A stretch of 64,000 nt of DNA from Polytrichum commune (Eukaryota; Streptophyta; Polytrichopsida; Polytrichales; Polytrichaceae). The notes beneath the pieces were generated by a model. The model worked only from the letters and a program-made list of their open reading frames with translations, had not been told where the DNA came from and searched no databases. This document shows positions 38,500 through 51,200 of this stretch, one piece after another. A program made the translations under genes and the position numbers. Every line of letters begins with the position of its first letter. Within the stretch, counting starts at the first letter, position 1. The stretch spans positions 14,869,501 through 14,933,500 of the forward strand of contig OX485805.1 in assembly GCA_950295325.1 (NCBI GenBank). The letters are read 5' to 3'.

Positions 38500-41400
38500 C
38501 TATGACATAATCTCGGTCACCGTTGCGGTTTTTGTGACGTTCAAGACATCACCAACTTTCAACGCTGGCACACCTCCATAGTCGGATGGTTCCGGGTATT
38601 CACATGCCACATTTTGGCCAAAATATGCCTGAAAAATGGAGCAGAAGAGGTGAAAATCATCACATTCATGCCTATCTATCTATCTATCTATCTCAAACAA
38701 CACTAACTAGAGCTTTACTGCAAGTTCCGCTTTGGAAGGATTGACTCTGATTGTTTTCAAAAAGTTTAGGTTTATTTGACCAGTGCAATCTCTATATTAC
38801 CTGTAAGCACTGATGGTTGACATTCTTATTTTATGTTTAGGTTATGATTCAGTTGCTGATAATGGTCTGATATTTGATCTTCTATATCTCGTCTCGAGAC
38901 ATCATCTACTTAAAAAAACACTTTCGCTCATCACTTCCCCTCGGATATCAAGCATGAGATCGGCACAAGGTGATTAGCAATTCAAATCGAGGCGGAAGCC
39001 ATTTTCCTCATACTTTTTGGAGCTCCTATGAATATCTTAGTCACCATCAGAGTATATACTCTCTTTCTTCTCGAGCGATCACATAGGACCCCTGATTATG
39101 TTGAGTGGTAAACCTAGCATGATTAACGAATTTTTAGCACGTAATTCAATCTCTTTTAGACATGTTTTTTTGTGGAGTCTGTTCTGAGATCCACACATAA
39201 CCACAATACACTCAAGTCTAGGTTTTTTGGTTTGAAATAAGTAGCTGAATTAGGGTCACTTATCTTAAGCTTACTCCGAGGTGGAAATGAATGCAACCTA
39301 AATCATCAACAAGCTTCACACTAAAGGGGTATTCAAGTCTCTAGATAAAACTCATTCAAATGTTTACAGGTATGAAACTAACCCCATTTCTCATAGCATG
39401 GTTGTTGGACAGTTGTGGGCCAGCACGAAAGGTTCTCAGTGTTTGGAGAGGCTCCTTACCCACTACCGTTGTTTGCTGGTCTGTGGTTGTCACCTGTAAG
39501 GCAATCAAATATTCACTTTCAATACACATCATCACGAATTCCCAAAGGGTGGTGTATAATGCAACTATTATGTTATAGTTTGTAATGCAACTACACCTTG
39601 TGGTGTACAATGTAAATATCTTGCAATGTATGTATTGATCTTAGATGAGATAGTACTTCATTTCAAGGTAATGTGGCACATAATAGAAGAAAATAAATAA
39701 ACATGTCAACACTACAAAATTGATGGGGATATATAATGACATTTCAACAGTTTATTATTTATGTATGCATTTTTTCCCTCTTGAAGTTTGTGATGATAGT
39801 CTACACAACTTAGTGCTTATAAGAGTTTTTGCAAGATAATGACCTCTTTGTCATTGTGTTAGTACTTACAAGGGAGAATTGCAAATGCTTGTCATACACA
39901 ACTTCAGATGTCAAAAACTGCAAACCATGCTCTTTATGTTTTTTGAGTTTCACAAGGTCGAAGTCATGTGCCCACAAGTATTGACTTTAATATTTCACAA
40001 ATAAGGTACTGAGGCCTTAAAGCGTCACTTTAAGAAATTTTTGCTATTTGAAGAAGGTTAAGTAGCTTAGATTTTTAAAAATAAAAATAAAATCCATAGA
40101 TTAACGAATCTATACGAAGTCTACCAAAAAAATAAAATTCAAAATATAATAAACTCATATGCAACCTACAAAAATTCTCAAAGTCGTTTTAAGGAAAGAG
40201 CCTCTTACTGTTCACTAAGGGGGGAGGCTCCAATTGATGTTGGATTGCTAAGTGAGAATCACCACAAAAGCAACCTTATTGCAATTGAGGATCTTCTATT
40301 AAATGAAGGTGTTGGCCAACCACTTCTTACACCGCCTCGTAGAGTGGATTAATCCCCAATTAGCCATTGTGATTGGCCACAGTTGGTGCTCTTCTAAAAG
40401 CGTTCTTGCAAACTTCTTAAACTACTATTAAGAATGGCCGAAGTGGTACTATTTTATACTTAATGCTGCATATGATTAATCAATTTTAACAATGACTTCC
40501 TCGATGGCCCCCGTGCACTCACTTGTTGATGGCTTGAGGATTAAAAATAAGTGTCACCAAAAGGAAAGTGACGCTTTAAGGCCTCAATATCTTATTCATC
40601 ATCAAAGTGAAGACTTTCATGCTCTAAATGGTCATGTAGGCCCCCTCCAAATATGTTGACTACTGAACCTAAAATAGTTATCATATTTTGAGCACATTAT
40701 TCAATGTCTATTGAAAACATGTTTTTTTAGCATTTGTTCTTGGAGCCTCACCAAAGAACATACCACTCCAATGTAGGTGTCCTAATAAGAAAAGTAATCG
40801 AATCAGGGTTGTCTACCTCAGTGGCTCAAATGCGTTTGACACAAAAGCTTTGCATGTTTGCAGATGACATTAATCTGAAAGAAAATCTCATTGAGCAGGG
40901 AAGAGTGAATAAAAGCACCTTACAACGTGCGCACAATTTGACGCCATGAAATGTAAGTTTGCCGATCGTAAAAGTATCCCATGTGTCTTCAGCAAATGCA
41001 TCACAACCTTCTACAAAGATGCTGCCAACCTCCCACCCAAACTTGTCAACTTGGATTCATACAACTTTCCAGTCCACCAAATTGTTTGCGCACTGGGAGC
41101 CGTGAGTCCTCAGAGGATAATAAATATTAGGGACTTCCCATCAGATTCTTGCCAAAACTTTGAAGGTTGGGACTTCATTATTCTGTCACAACAACTGTGC
41201 ATTGAACAGGACACAAGAAGCAAAGCTACACTAATTGTGGGTCACTCTAATTGTCGAGTGAGGGTGGAAATAATGTGAGCCCAGGACCCTAGGCCTTCCC
41301 CTGAGTCCTCTTGGAGACTTGGGTAGTCCACTTCAATCTCCCTACAATAACAATTAATGTGACCCACACTAATTTGAAACTAGAGATGTAGAGTGGATTG

Positions 41401-44400
41401 AAAATCAATGTGGTCCACAATAACTCTTGTAATGAGATAAACATGGGTTCTGTTGAAGGATTACTGTGTGGGTAATGAGGTAAACATGAGTTCTGGTGAA
41501 GGATTACTGTGGCCCACACTAATAGGCCAATCTAGTGTACGACTCATTTTGTAAACATATTGACATCCGTATGCACGGATACCGGATACCCTTTCCTTTA
41601 TTATTTAAAACCCTAGAGCAGAGGTCCGTTGGGAAAGGAAAGGAACAAAAAATTAACGACAGAAGGCATAAGAGGCATAAATTAGTAAAAAACCAACAGG
41701 ATTTCATTTAATACTCGGACTGCCATGACCACTTAGGTGCCTAGCTCACACACCATTCCATGGACTGGACACCACGATGTCTTCAAATGACGAAACAATA
41801 TAACTTTTCCAAATCATTTCCTAAGCTCTTCACAGTATATCTAATCTCCAAGAGGAAGGACAATAGTTTCCTCCAAAATCACCACAAGAGTGACCCAATG
41901 TTGAAATGTTTACCTTGGACGGAAGCGGTTGATTGGGAGAGCCTCTGTGAGCTGTGCATTTAACGCGTCTAGAGAGGCCTGATAAAAAAAACAGGAGGTG
42001 GCATGTGTAAGAGACATCACGAGTCGAAGGAAAAAACTCGGTAGTATATTCAAGCACCAAGAGAATGAGTGACCTCATCCCCCTTCTTGGTTGGTTGAGC
42101 AAGGCCCCTGAAATGTGGTGAAAACAATGTAGAGTCGGTCAGTACCTGAGATATTAGAAGGAAAGGGTAGCCGTCCGTGAACGAGACCTTGTATCCGATA
42201 GCATAATCAGGATCTGTTGGTCGCATAGCGTTGTCTGCACCAACAACAGCTCCCACAAAAATAAATTATTTCCACACCAGCAGCAGGAGCAAGGGTAGAA
42301 ACTAAGGTTGACGGGTGTTAATCCAACACCTCCAACATGTGGACACCTATGTGTGAGTTAGGTGCGGATCTAAGAATGGACGCCAAAAAGACATCTGTTT
42401 AAAGAGATTGGACGAACGTGCTCAAAATGCGTTAACCATTCTAGGCTCAATAGTCAACAGAATCAGGGGGACCTGTATGACCACTTAATGAGCTTGAGAG
42501 TCTTCACTTTGATCATGAATCAGATACTCGTAGGAGCTCCAAAAACGATCTGGCAAACATCCGGCTACAGACACGATTTGAAATTAGCAATCATCTCGCT
42601 CGATTTGCGTTGTTTCACATCCTAAGAGAAGTGGGTGCAGAGCTACAAGTGTCTATCCAGGGCTCGCTTACCTTAACAAGAGAGACACAACGGTAACGTT
42701 GAGAAAGGATCCACAAATTACAAAAAACAATAATAGTATTCCATACCGGTGTCAAAACGAACGAGGCGTGTGGGTTTTCCCACATACTTTGAAAACCACT
42801 CGTCCGCATCGGCTCCCTCGGACAAGGCTGGTCCCGACCACTCCCAGCATGTCACGCTCTCCACTTTTTCCAACGGGAACGATGGAACAAGCGGCACATA
42901 CAGTGGCTCCATTCCCGGTGCTGTTATACCTGAGAATTTCCCACACCAAGTCTCAAAGAAAGTTGTAACATCGGTGGTCTGCCCCTTTGGAACCGGAGAG
43001 AGTGAGAATAAAAAACTCTGGCTGTATTAAAGGTATCTTTCAACTCCGTAGTAGTAGGAGTTGGTTCCCTATGGTTTTCTATTGGTTGTGTTGTTTTGCA
43101 TGCAATATTTACACTTTCTTGTCACTTGTGGTGCATGCTTGAAGGTAGTGTTTGAATTGGAATGAAGAGTAACCTATTTTGGTTCTTTGAGGGTCACAGT
43201 CATTTTAGTACTTCTTGGCATGCCGATATGAGTTTTGGCCCTCAATAAACCAATATAGATTGTTCTTTGTTCAAACCTCCACACTACCTCCAAGCATTCG
43301 CCACAAACTTACCGAACATGGAAGTTAGTGTTTGCAAAACAATCAACTTGCAACCGAAAGTCATGTTGAGTTAGAAGATAACTATGTGACTTTGCAAGAA
43401 ATATGATGGGATATGGCTGCCTCAATCAAGAGGTGGAGTCTTCCTAATGGTCGTAACCAAGGCACCTTGATCACTCATTGTTCCTCCCTTGCTAGGCTAG
43501 CCGAGCCCCTCAGTGCCCACACATTTTAAGATGATTGGTTGATGATCCAGTGACCCCCACACAAATTGGGTGGACTGTAACATATGATACTAGCATGGCT
43601 CAGTGGAGAATGGAACCCACACCACTTGCAAGGTGGTGGACATGTGAGTCTGAACCACTCAAGCTATTGGCATGAAGCATATTATTCTGCATAAGTTAGC
43701 CTCCTAGCATGTCACATTCAAAGTGAACTCACATAAAGCTGCATCAGGCGAAAGAGGCCCCCAATTGCTGTCTAGGGCTTCCACTGGCATTGTGACTTCG
43801 ATGAGCGCCATCTTTGGGATGTTTCGTTGCGTCATAAACCGGCCTTTTTCATTCGTGATCATCCAATTTCTATCCCACTTGAGCCCTGCAAAAACACTCT
43901 TCTTTGACCTTAGAAAGATGAACACCATATCTTGGGGGGTGCACTCTTCATTACGATTAAAAGTGATGTGAGTGTGTCATCTTCAAAATAATTCCCCTAT
44001 ATTCAAAACAACTGCAAGCAAAACAAGAAATATATACAAATCTAGAGATTACACATGGCCTCAAGTACATGTACTTGTCCAAAATATATGCACCCACTCA
44101 TGGCTAGAATCCTATTTTTTCATTTCCTCCCTAGATGATGGGCCGATTGTATTTTCAAAGATTAGAAACATCATTGAATAACCCGAAATGTACATACAAA
44201 CTTTACCACCAACGATATCCCTCCTATGTGTACAAAGTACATGACTTGTTCACTTAATACCCCTTTGTGTACCCATGTGGGTATGTATTGAAATCAATGC
44301 CTATGAAACATGGGGTTACAAAGTCCAACTTTTGTTTCTACATTTCATAGTTGCAAAGGTTGAATAATCATGAATCAAATCAATGTTGAATGAATCATCG

Positions 44401-45403
44401 CGTAAAAGGTCGAGTTAGCACTGATGAGATATTTAACCCTGAAGGGTATATGTATCAACACTGACTCAGAATGAAATGCTGGTCACTTGCATTTAAAGGC
44501 TATATTCATCAAATTGGTTGTGACATCCTCCTCTCAAGAAAAAAAAACTGTGTAAGGATTTTTTTAATTTTTTAAATTTTTTTTAGCATGAGAACCGAGA
44601 GATTTTCTTTTGTTAGATCATGTTTATGCATCATCAGCACATTGGGAGATACACACATAGAGTGAGGTAACTCTCAAAAATAATTATGATGCCAGTGTTG
44701 GTCTCATTTGAAGGAAAATATTAATAGTTAGACTAGAACTCGTGGCAGGCTGAGCAAAAATTGTGCAAAGAATCTGAACCTGGATGATGTTGCACAAAGA
44801 GTGGGCTGAATTCAATGACATTGGTTGAGACATGCCTTCTTTGCCTTGGAAAATTTCATCAAAAAGGTTAAACTTTTTAATCTACAAGGTCACCCATGGA
44901 ATCCTGTATAAGTAAAACATTGCCCTGGCTTTAGGGTAGGGAATCAGTGAAGAATGACTGGATTTTCGGCCAGGTAGTCAAACGGATAGCCTTACACTGT
45001 TCGAATGCTCCTGAGGTATGTGGGCCTAATTCGGTTGCTTTTCTTGATCAGACACCTATATTTGAGTAATGTGTGGTTCGGTGTGGATCTAAGAACAAAC
45101 ATCAAAAAGGCAGTGTGTGTTAAACAGAGGTTGGACTATGTGCTCCAAATTTGTCAACCATTGTAGGCCATTTAATGAGCTTGAGAATCTTCACGAGGCA
45201 TGCTTACCTTAGTGGCATCATGTGAGTTTGTAGAAACTTATGCTATCCTATGGAAGAGTTGTTGAAAGGAAGAAAGAGAATTTATTGGAGACTTACAAAG
45301 ACTCACCTGTTTTGGTTATAGAAGCACTTGAAACTGAAATTCCTCTGCAGGACTTCACAGGGTAGACATACAAAGCCTTCACTCGAGCTTCCCCTGTTTC
45401 CAT
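38500..45403 (-). CDS. MOSC-domain amidoxime-reducing component, mARC family (8 coding exons, 309 aa)
   Basis: mARC proteins are molybdenum-cofactor enzymes that reduce N-hydroxylated substrates using cytochrome b5 and its NADH reductase; in green algae a relative also makes nitric oxide from nitrite. Exons on the minus strand are 45403-45307, 43885-43733, 42929-42747, 42234-42146, 41978-41914, 41021-40919, 39493-39383 and 38628-38500. All have GT/AG borders and keep frame, giving 310 codons with stop. Recognisable blocks are YVYPVKSCRGISV (12-24), GLKWDRNWMI (33-42), CWEWSG (111-116), KPTRLVRFD (135-143), GYPFLLISQ (166-174), NRFRPSIFVEGCDAFAEDTW (191-210), HGVKLCARCK (221-230) and KEPLQTLRTFRAG (243-255). 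C226 and C229 lie in the motif that holds the presumed molybdenum-ligating cysteine. Length is typical for plant members. There is no N-terminal targeting or membrane segment: the fold starts within about ten residues of the chosen Met. Four introns carry copies of dispersed repeat DR1. The start is the first Met before the conserved fold, in good context (ggcaATGG). Confidence 0.94.
38671..38692 (+). repeat. (TATC)n microsatellite just before the last mARC exon
   Basis: About five units of tatc or ctat lie in intron 7, some 45 bases upstream of the last exon's acceptor on the minus strand. Confidence 0.9.
39000..39235 (-). repeat. Dispersed repeat DR1, inverted, in mARC intron 7
   Basis: On the minus strand it reads tgtggatctcagaaca, acatgtctaaaagagattga, aggggtcctatgtgatc and ggagctccaaaaagtatgag, in DR1 order. 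Confidence 0.65.
40001..40595. mobile_element. TIR element in mARC intron 6
   Basis: The arms at 40001-40032 and 40565-40595 are inverted repeats of about 30 bp (gaggccttaaagcgtcactt, with ataaggtact or ataagatatt outside). No clear target duplication or transposase is visible, so the superfamily is not assigned. Confidence 0.6.
40588..40760 (-). repeat. Dispersed repeat DR1, inverted, in mARC intron 6
   Basis: On the minus strand it contains aaaaaacatgttttcaatag, agggggcctacatgaccatt and cttcactttgatgatgaata. It directly abuts the TIR element 40001-40595. Confidence 0.65.
41431..41516 (+). repeat. Two 43 bp direct repeats in mARC intron 5
   Basis: gtaatgag(a/g)taaacatg(g/a)gttctg(t/g)tgaagg occurs twice back to back. 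Confidence 0.75.
42337..42680 (+). repeat. Dispersed repeat DR1 in mARC intron 3, one of the longest copies
   Basis: It runs from gacacctatgtgtgagttag through aaaagacatctgtttaaaga, aatcagggggacctgtatga, cttcactttgatcatgaatc and atcctaagagaagtgggtgc to ggctcgcttacctt. Confidence 0.7.
43125..43307. mobile_element. Short imperfect TIR element in mARC intron 2
   Basis: The left arm cttgtggtgcatgcttgaag and the right arm (complement tttgtggcgaatgcttggag) continue into aggtagtgt, forming imperfect 27 bp inverted repeats around about 130 bp. Target duplication not determined. Confidence 0.5.
45045..45215 (+). repeat. Dispersed repeat DR1 in mARC intron 1, truncated
   Basis: It begins gacacctatatttgagtaat, continues gatctaagaacaaacatc, and jumps from gagcttgagaatcttcac directly to the final gcttaccttag block. 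Confidence 0.65.
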
Positions 45404-45603
45404 TGCCTCCCACTTTATTTTCACTTTCTTCACAGCTCACAAACCCTGCGCAAATTGCACACCAGGATTTGAACCAATTAATTGTACATGCAATATTCTG
45501 ATGATAATTGGCACCTACAAATTTCAAGAACATGGAAGATAATCTTCTTTGAAAGCAATGCATGGTTTCCACCAAATTGACAAACAACCCAAGACCTTCA
45601 ACT

Positions 45604-46600
45604 CTGCAAAATTCAGCTGCAATTCAATGCACTTTGTTTTGCATCGGCCCTTGACCGCCAGTGCTGTACAAGCTCCTAATTTCTAAGCCACAACCCCACA
45701 ACGGAGATTCTACATGCAGAAGAAGGTACACAAGTGTGAGTGGGTGCTCAAGAAGCTCTTTGAAATTCTAACACCAGAACAATAATTAGAACATAAACCC
45801 TCACATTCTTAGCGGATGTGAAATTAGCTTCAGGAATTTTGAAGATTAAGCCAGTTCAGATATGCACGTCCACAACCTTACTTGAAGTAAGGCAAGGACA
45901 TGGACAACTTTTCAAGAATTAGTCCTGCACATTCTCCTAATTTCTGAGCCACAACTCTCAATTTTTGACTCTACATGCTGTAAAAAGCCTATAAGAGTGG
46001 GTGCTGAAGAGGTTCCCTGAAAATTTCAACACCAGAACGTAACCCCTCAAATTCGAATCGGATGTGAAATTAGCTCCAGAGAAACTGCAGACTTAGCCAG
46101 TTTCAGATGTGAAAGACATCCACAATGTGCTTGCACATTCGACTGAACCTCTAATAAGCCACCTACAACCCACTGATCATCACAACTTGGCTTCAAGCAA
46201 CAATAAGGTCAAGTGTAGGTGTTGATTGAAGAACTCAAAACACCAGATCAATAGAAAACCCTCACATCGGAATTTGTTCTGGAATTAGCTCAACATCATT
46301 TTTGAATTTCAGATGTTGTGAAGAACTCAAAACACGATAAGACTTGAAGTTGAAGCAAATGCAAACCTGTTTAACTAAAGATTGGGAGCACCCACATACA
46401 TGCACGAGGAACTCTCCAAAGATTGACAACCCACAATCACAATTGTACTCACAAAGTTGATATAAGTAGGCTCGGCAGTGTGAAGTTAGTGCGGAAGAAG
46501 ATCCCTAAAACTTGACATTAAAACACCAGATTCATTGAACCTCACATTGGAATTTAGATTTGGAATCAGCTCTGGAGACGATTTGCAGGTTCGAGCTTCA
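45604..46600. repeat. Degenerate tandem repeat upstream of mARC, unit about 210-285 bp, four copies
   Basis: Four diverged direct copies can be followed by two landmarks. The first is acaccaga(a/t)c or a variant, near 45771, 46028, 46238 and 46522. The second is ctcacattc...ggatgtgaaattagct or a variant, near 45800, 46046, 46260 and 46540. The block starts about 0.2 kb upstream of the mARC start codon, so it lies in its promoter or leader. It has no shared ORF. Confidence 0.7.
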
Positions 46601-46913
46601 GATTTGGTTGGAGGGTTCCACATCACTATGCAAGTACTTTCAAAAGCAGGCTGCAGCTGTAAGACCCGTCATGCTTGTCAAGTCCACTAACATTGCTTTG
46701 ACTTGTAGAAATAAAATCACCGAAGTTATAGAAATAAAATAACAGAAATTTGAAATTGCAGGGTTTGAGGGTGGCTGTGACAATCTGTCAGTCAGTCGAT
46801 CTGCTCTCCATGACATTCATCAGGCATGATGATGGCATCCTGCTTCTGGATAAGAACGCCAAAAAGTAAGTAATTGCTCCCAAGTTACTTCTAACATTGT
46901 TCACAAAAAGAAT

Positions 46914-46937
46914 GAAAGAAAGAAAGAAAGAAAGAAG
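46914..46937 (+). repeat. (GAAA)n microsatellite
   Basis: About six tandem GAAA units upstream of mARC. Confidence 0.9.
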
Positions 46938-47779
46938 TATTGGTGCAATTTCACCAATGTGAACTCGAGCCCATTTGTTCTACACAGGTCAGTGTCCGGG
47001 GAGATTTTTGGACATAATCGGTTGAGATCCCAGCGTTTCTGAGTTGATCCGATTACATGTTAACATCTTTCGGTGTTACTTTAATAAATTGAGGTATATT
47101 CGTTAAAATCCTCTAAAATGATTGGCAATTTTCCTGAAGTCTTGAACTTCAACCAATTAGTTCTCAAACTCAACCAGTTCATCTGGAACTAGCGGTTGGT
47201 TCTCCGTGTTCATTGATGCAGGTGAGTCAGGTACAATGAACGGGTAGTGCTGGCAGTTAGTTACAAGCTAGCTGGTTGATTTTGAGAATTTCCGAATGCA
47301 ATTGGAAAGTTTAGGAAGGGGTTCCGGAAGAAAATCAAGGTTTACGGAAATGGACTGATTAGAAGAAAAAAAATGCCGTCATTAAGGCAAGCTGCCCTAG
47401 ATATCCACGGAAAATTACCGATTGAAAATTTATTTTCACAGCGGGCAGCCGACCAAATATATATATTTTAGGTGATTTTTTCAATACTAAGCATAGTTGG
47501 AGACTATGCCTTGTTGGCTTGTGGTTTAGGGTTACTTGCTTCCCACCACAACTTCCATTCCGCAGCGGTGGAGCTTGCATTTTCGTTTGCATTATGAGTT
47601 TTTGAGTTCTAGAATTGTTGGATTGTTGAGTGACAATAGCTTCAAGAGGTTTTCGTTGTTGTTGCTCTACGAAATTGTTTTGAATTGCTCGTCCCTCTTC
47701 TTATTTGAATTCTCCTAATACAGTGAGTGTGAGTGATGTGTCTTGTTCATTTGGGGCAATTGATACTAACAGCAATGGT

Positions 47780-48255
47780 ACGCAAATTTCGTGATTTTTC
47801 AATACTAACTAGCCTTTGGATAATACTTGGACCCTTTTGTGGTGCTTGTATTTTCCGCAGGCCAAATCCTTAGCCCTAATATGATAGGGGCTTTGCTAGG
47901 TTCAACTCTTGCTAAAGATACTATTTAGATGGAAAAAAATGGAGAGTGAATGCCCACATTATTTGATCCTAAACACTTGAAAAAAAGAAGAATAAATGAC
48001 AATGACACATCCACCACCAAAATATAAAACGGGCCCCACTTTAGACCTTTCGGAAATTGCATAAATGAAAAAAAAAATGTCGGCTAATTGCCTAAATACA
48101 TTAGGAAATGGGGGCTATCAACCGATAAATTTTGCACTCTCTAGGCCCACTTCCGGGTAAAAATTGAAAATCCGAGCCACCTCCAGAAAGCTCGGCAATT
48201 AACCGTTTTCTCTACAAAACTCCCCGGACTTTGGTCAGGTATCATTATAGGTTTA
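47780..48255 (+). repeat. Dispersed repeat DR3, copy 2
   Basis: Counterpart of 9540-10130 (ttgctaggttcaactcttgc, cggctaattgcc, aaaactccccggactttgg). Confidence 0.5.
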
Positions 48256-51200
48256 ACGCCTTCCTTTCAACAGGCAGTGAATGGGGAGAGCCCACAGTTA
48301 GTTACAGATGAACTGGTTGCGTTTGAGAAATAGCTGGTTGAAGTTCAAGACTTTTGAACAATTACGGATCATTTACCACAAATGTTTTAGAAAAATCTAC
48401 GGAATATATGTTGAATTAATGAAGAAAAAACCGAAAGATCATAACATGCAACCGGTTGGATTTGAATACAATAGGATTTGGAGTGATTATGCCCAAATTA
48501 AAATCTCCCCGGTCACTACTTTCAAGAGGCGCAGTGGGCTCTAGTCACAAGAAGAATACTATCATAACATTGTTGTCCTTCTTATGGTGAGTTTTGTCCC
48601 AGCTTCCCCATGTCCTGTGGGCATCGGGTTGTTGGCATTACGAACGGACACTTTATTCACGCCGGCCCCTAAAAGGGACCGGAGTTTCTATCTATCTATC
48701 CTTCTTATGGTGTCATCTCTAGACAAGGCATCAAAATCTATTGCAATGAGAAATATTTAATGTGTCGAATTTTAATTTTTTACTAAAGCGTAGGTCAATG
48801 CATTTGTAACTTCCTAAGGATAAGTTTGTATATGGAGCACGAATCTTTGACCATTAAAGCATTGTAGAGGTATGCATTAATTGTTGTGTGAATGTTGTCA
48901 AGATTGGTGTATGCTTATTGGCTAGGGTTGTCACTGCCCCTCTTCATTCGTGCCTTATTTACATCATGTCACATGGCGCCCATTAGTCATTCCTAGAAAT
49001 TGGACGTATGTTCTATGTTATTTTCTCCTTTGTCTTTAGCAAGTCCAACGAATTGATAGTTGGTTAGGGGGGAAACAAAAATTTAAAATATAATTAAAAA
49101 AACCACTTGAAACTAAGTTTTAAGTAAATACAGGCATGATGAAATTTCATATGTGTACTTCTATTTGTGGACCTTATGATAGAAAGGACAAACAACTATT
49201 CTTAGAAGCAGATGGCATCTCCTATTATAGCACATGTTAGTTGCATGCACATTATGTTATTTGAGAAAAAAATACACATATCAAGGAATCATTTGACCAT
49301 TCTCAAAGTACGTGTATATGGAAATCTCATCACATTCTTCTAGTTTCTCCCCCCAAAAAGAGTGTTTTGCAATGTGAATATTTCAATTGTGCAAAAACAA
49401 ACACACTCAAATGCATTCATAATTTTGCACAAGTCCTTTGTCCATAGTTACTTAGATCCTAGTTTTAAATTGGGAGGCATAATTCAACAGTGGGAACCCC
49501 ATGGATAGCAATAAATTTACCACCCATAGCTGGATCTTTTATGGTAGATGTGCCTAAATTCAAAACAACAAAAATATGGACACCTTGTATTTGAGCGGTA
49601 TGTGGTTAGATATGGATAGTTTATAAGAGATTGAACTACGTGCTCAGATTATGCTAATCAATCTAGGTTAATTTGTCAATGTCATTGGGGAGACTTGACT
49701 GATCACTCAATGAGCACATAAATATTCACTTTGGTAATGAATTAAATATTACTTTTAAGCTCCGAAAAGTATGAGGTAAATGGCTATGGTTACAATTTGG
49801 ATTTTGCTAATCATCTCACACTTATAGCGTGTCTCAAATCCTACAAGAAATGGGTGCACATAGAGAAGTATCTATCTAAGGCACGCCTACCTCATTCTTC
49901 CAAGATGCCACAAGAATACTCTTCCAACAAGCAATCAAATCTTTGTCGCACTAAATGCTATCAAATCGTTCAAAAACCCTTGTCATATGACACATAGGAA
50001 CCTTTGGTGTGCTCTTCACTACACACCAAGTCGCAAATTATAGGTTGCCTCTTTACCCATGCAAATTTGCCTTGGGTCAAACCATATCACAAAAACTTAT
50101 AACTTTGTCCATTCATCCATATGGCAACCACATTAAATAAAAAAACAAAAAAAACAATCTCATTGTGTTTTTACCGTGGTAACACAATTTTTTTAACATA
50201 ATGTGAAATACCAACACATTAGTGTTGGGGAAACCCTAATTGGACATAGTATCAATATACCCAGTCATTTACCAAGCAAGCTTATCCCTAGTCTTACTAT
50301 TTTTTTCCCAAATAACTTTGGTACTTTGACTTTATGCCCATGCCACACAACATGGTTGACAATGAGATCATTAACGTGTTCCACTGCTTGGAGAGAACCG
50401 GCGGTTGGTTACACATGCACCGGTTGAGTTTGAGAAATAACCGGTGGAAGTTGGAAACTTTAATTAGGAGAATAGCGGATCATTCTAGATGAATCTAGGG
50501 AGGAATACACCTCAAATGAATGAAGGCAACGCCGGAAGATGTCAACATGTAACCGGTTGGGTTTAGAATCAAATTTCAGTGAGCACTCCATCCTCAATAG
50601 TGAACACAATTGAGAGGTCCTGTGTATTCATTTAAACCCTACATGCTTGGGGCCTATTCCCAAAAAGTTGAAGCATTGCATATGAGTAGTTTTTGTATAT
50701 TTGAAGGAGCTCAAATTCAGAAGTAAAGTCCTACATAAGTAGTCAAAAGTATATTGAAGCTATAACCAAATCGCAGCATGGTTGGACCATATTTGGATTT
50801 CTTTCTTTAATTATTTATATTTGGCATGAAAAGAAAGATAAAGTCAAATACGAACATATTGTGAGCCTACAATTTCAACAAAATTCTCACTTGTCATAGA
50901 GATAGTATGTGTTCATTAGTAGGTAATAAAATTTAAGGGAAAAGGTTACAAGAGGCATATAGTTGAAGCATCTCTAGAATGCGGTTTGCATTTTGGGCAC
51001 TTGAATTTCGATTTTCTCAACGATGCAAAATCTACAAATTGGGTCTTTTGCTCAATCTCACTGATCAAAAGATGCATCATAACCTAACTTAAGCATCTTG
51101 TGAAAGACTTTGCATCCAACAACGGTTTAGAAATTGATGATTTGGCTCTTTGACGAGAAACCAACCACTTTGTGGTTGCCCGAACTGATCAAAATCAAGA

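Larger units (their letters stand above)
46601..48765. other. Intergenic DNA upstream of mARC
   Basis: It contains one short spliced-exon-like frame (46762-46865), a (GAAA)n tract, DR3 copy 2, and two segments rich in ccggttg or aaccagtt words (about 47150-47300 and 48290-48480). These words also occur in both large duplication copies near 28980 and 50400. Confidence 0.5.

Noticed and set aside
40946-41278. 110-codon plus-strand open frame.
   Set aside because: It is the complement of mARC exon 6 and its flanks; the minus strand encodes the conserved protein.
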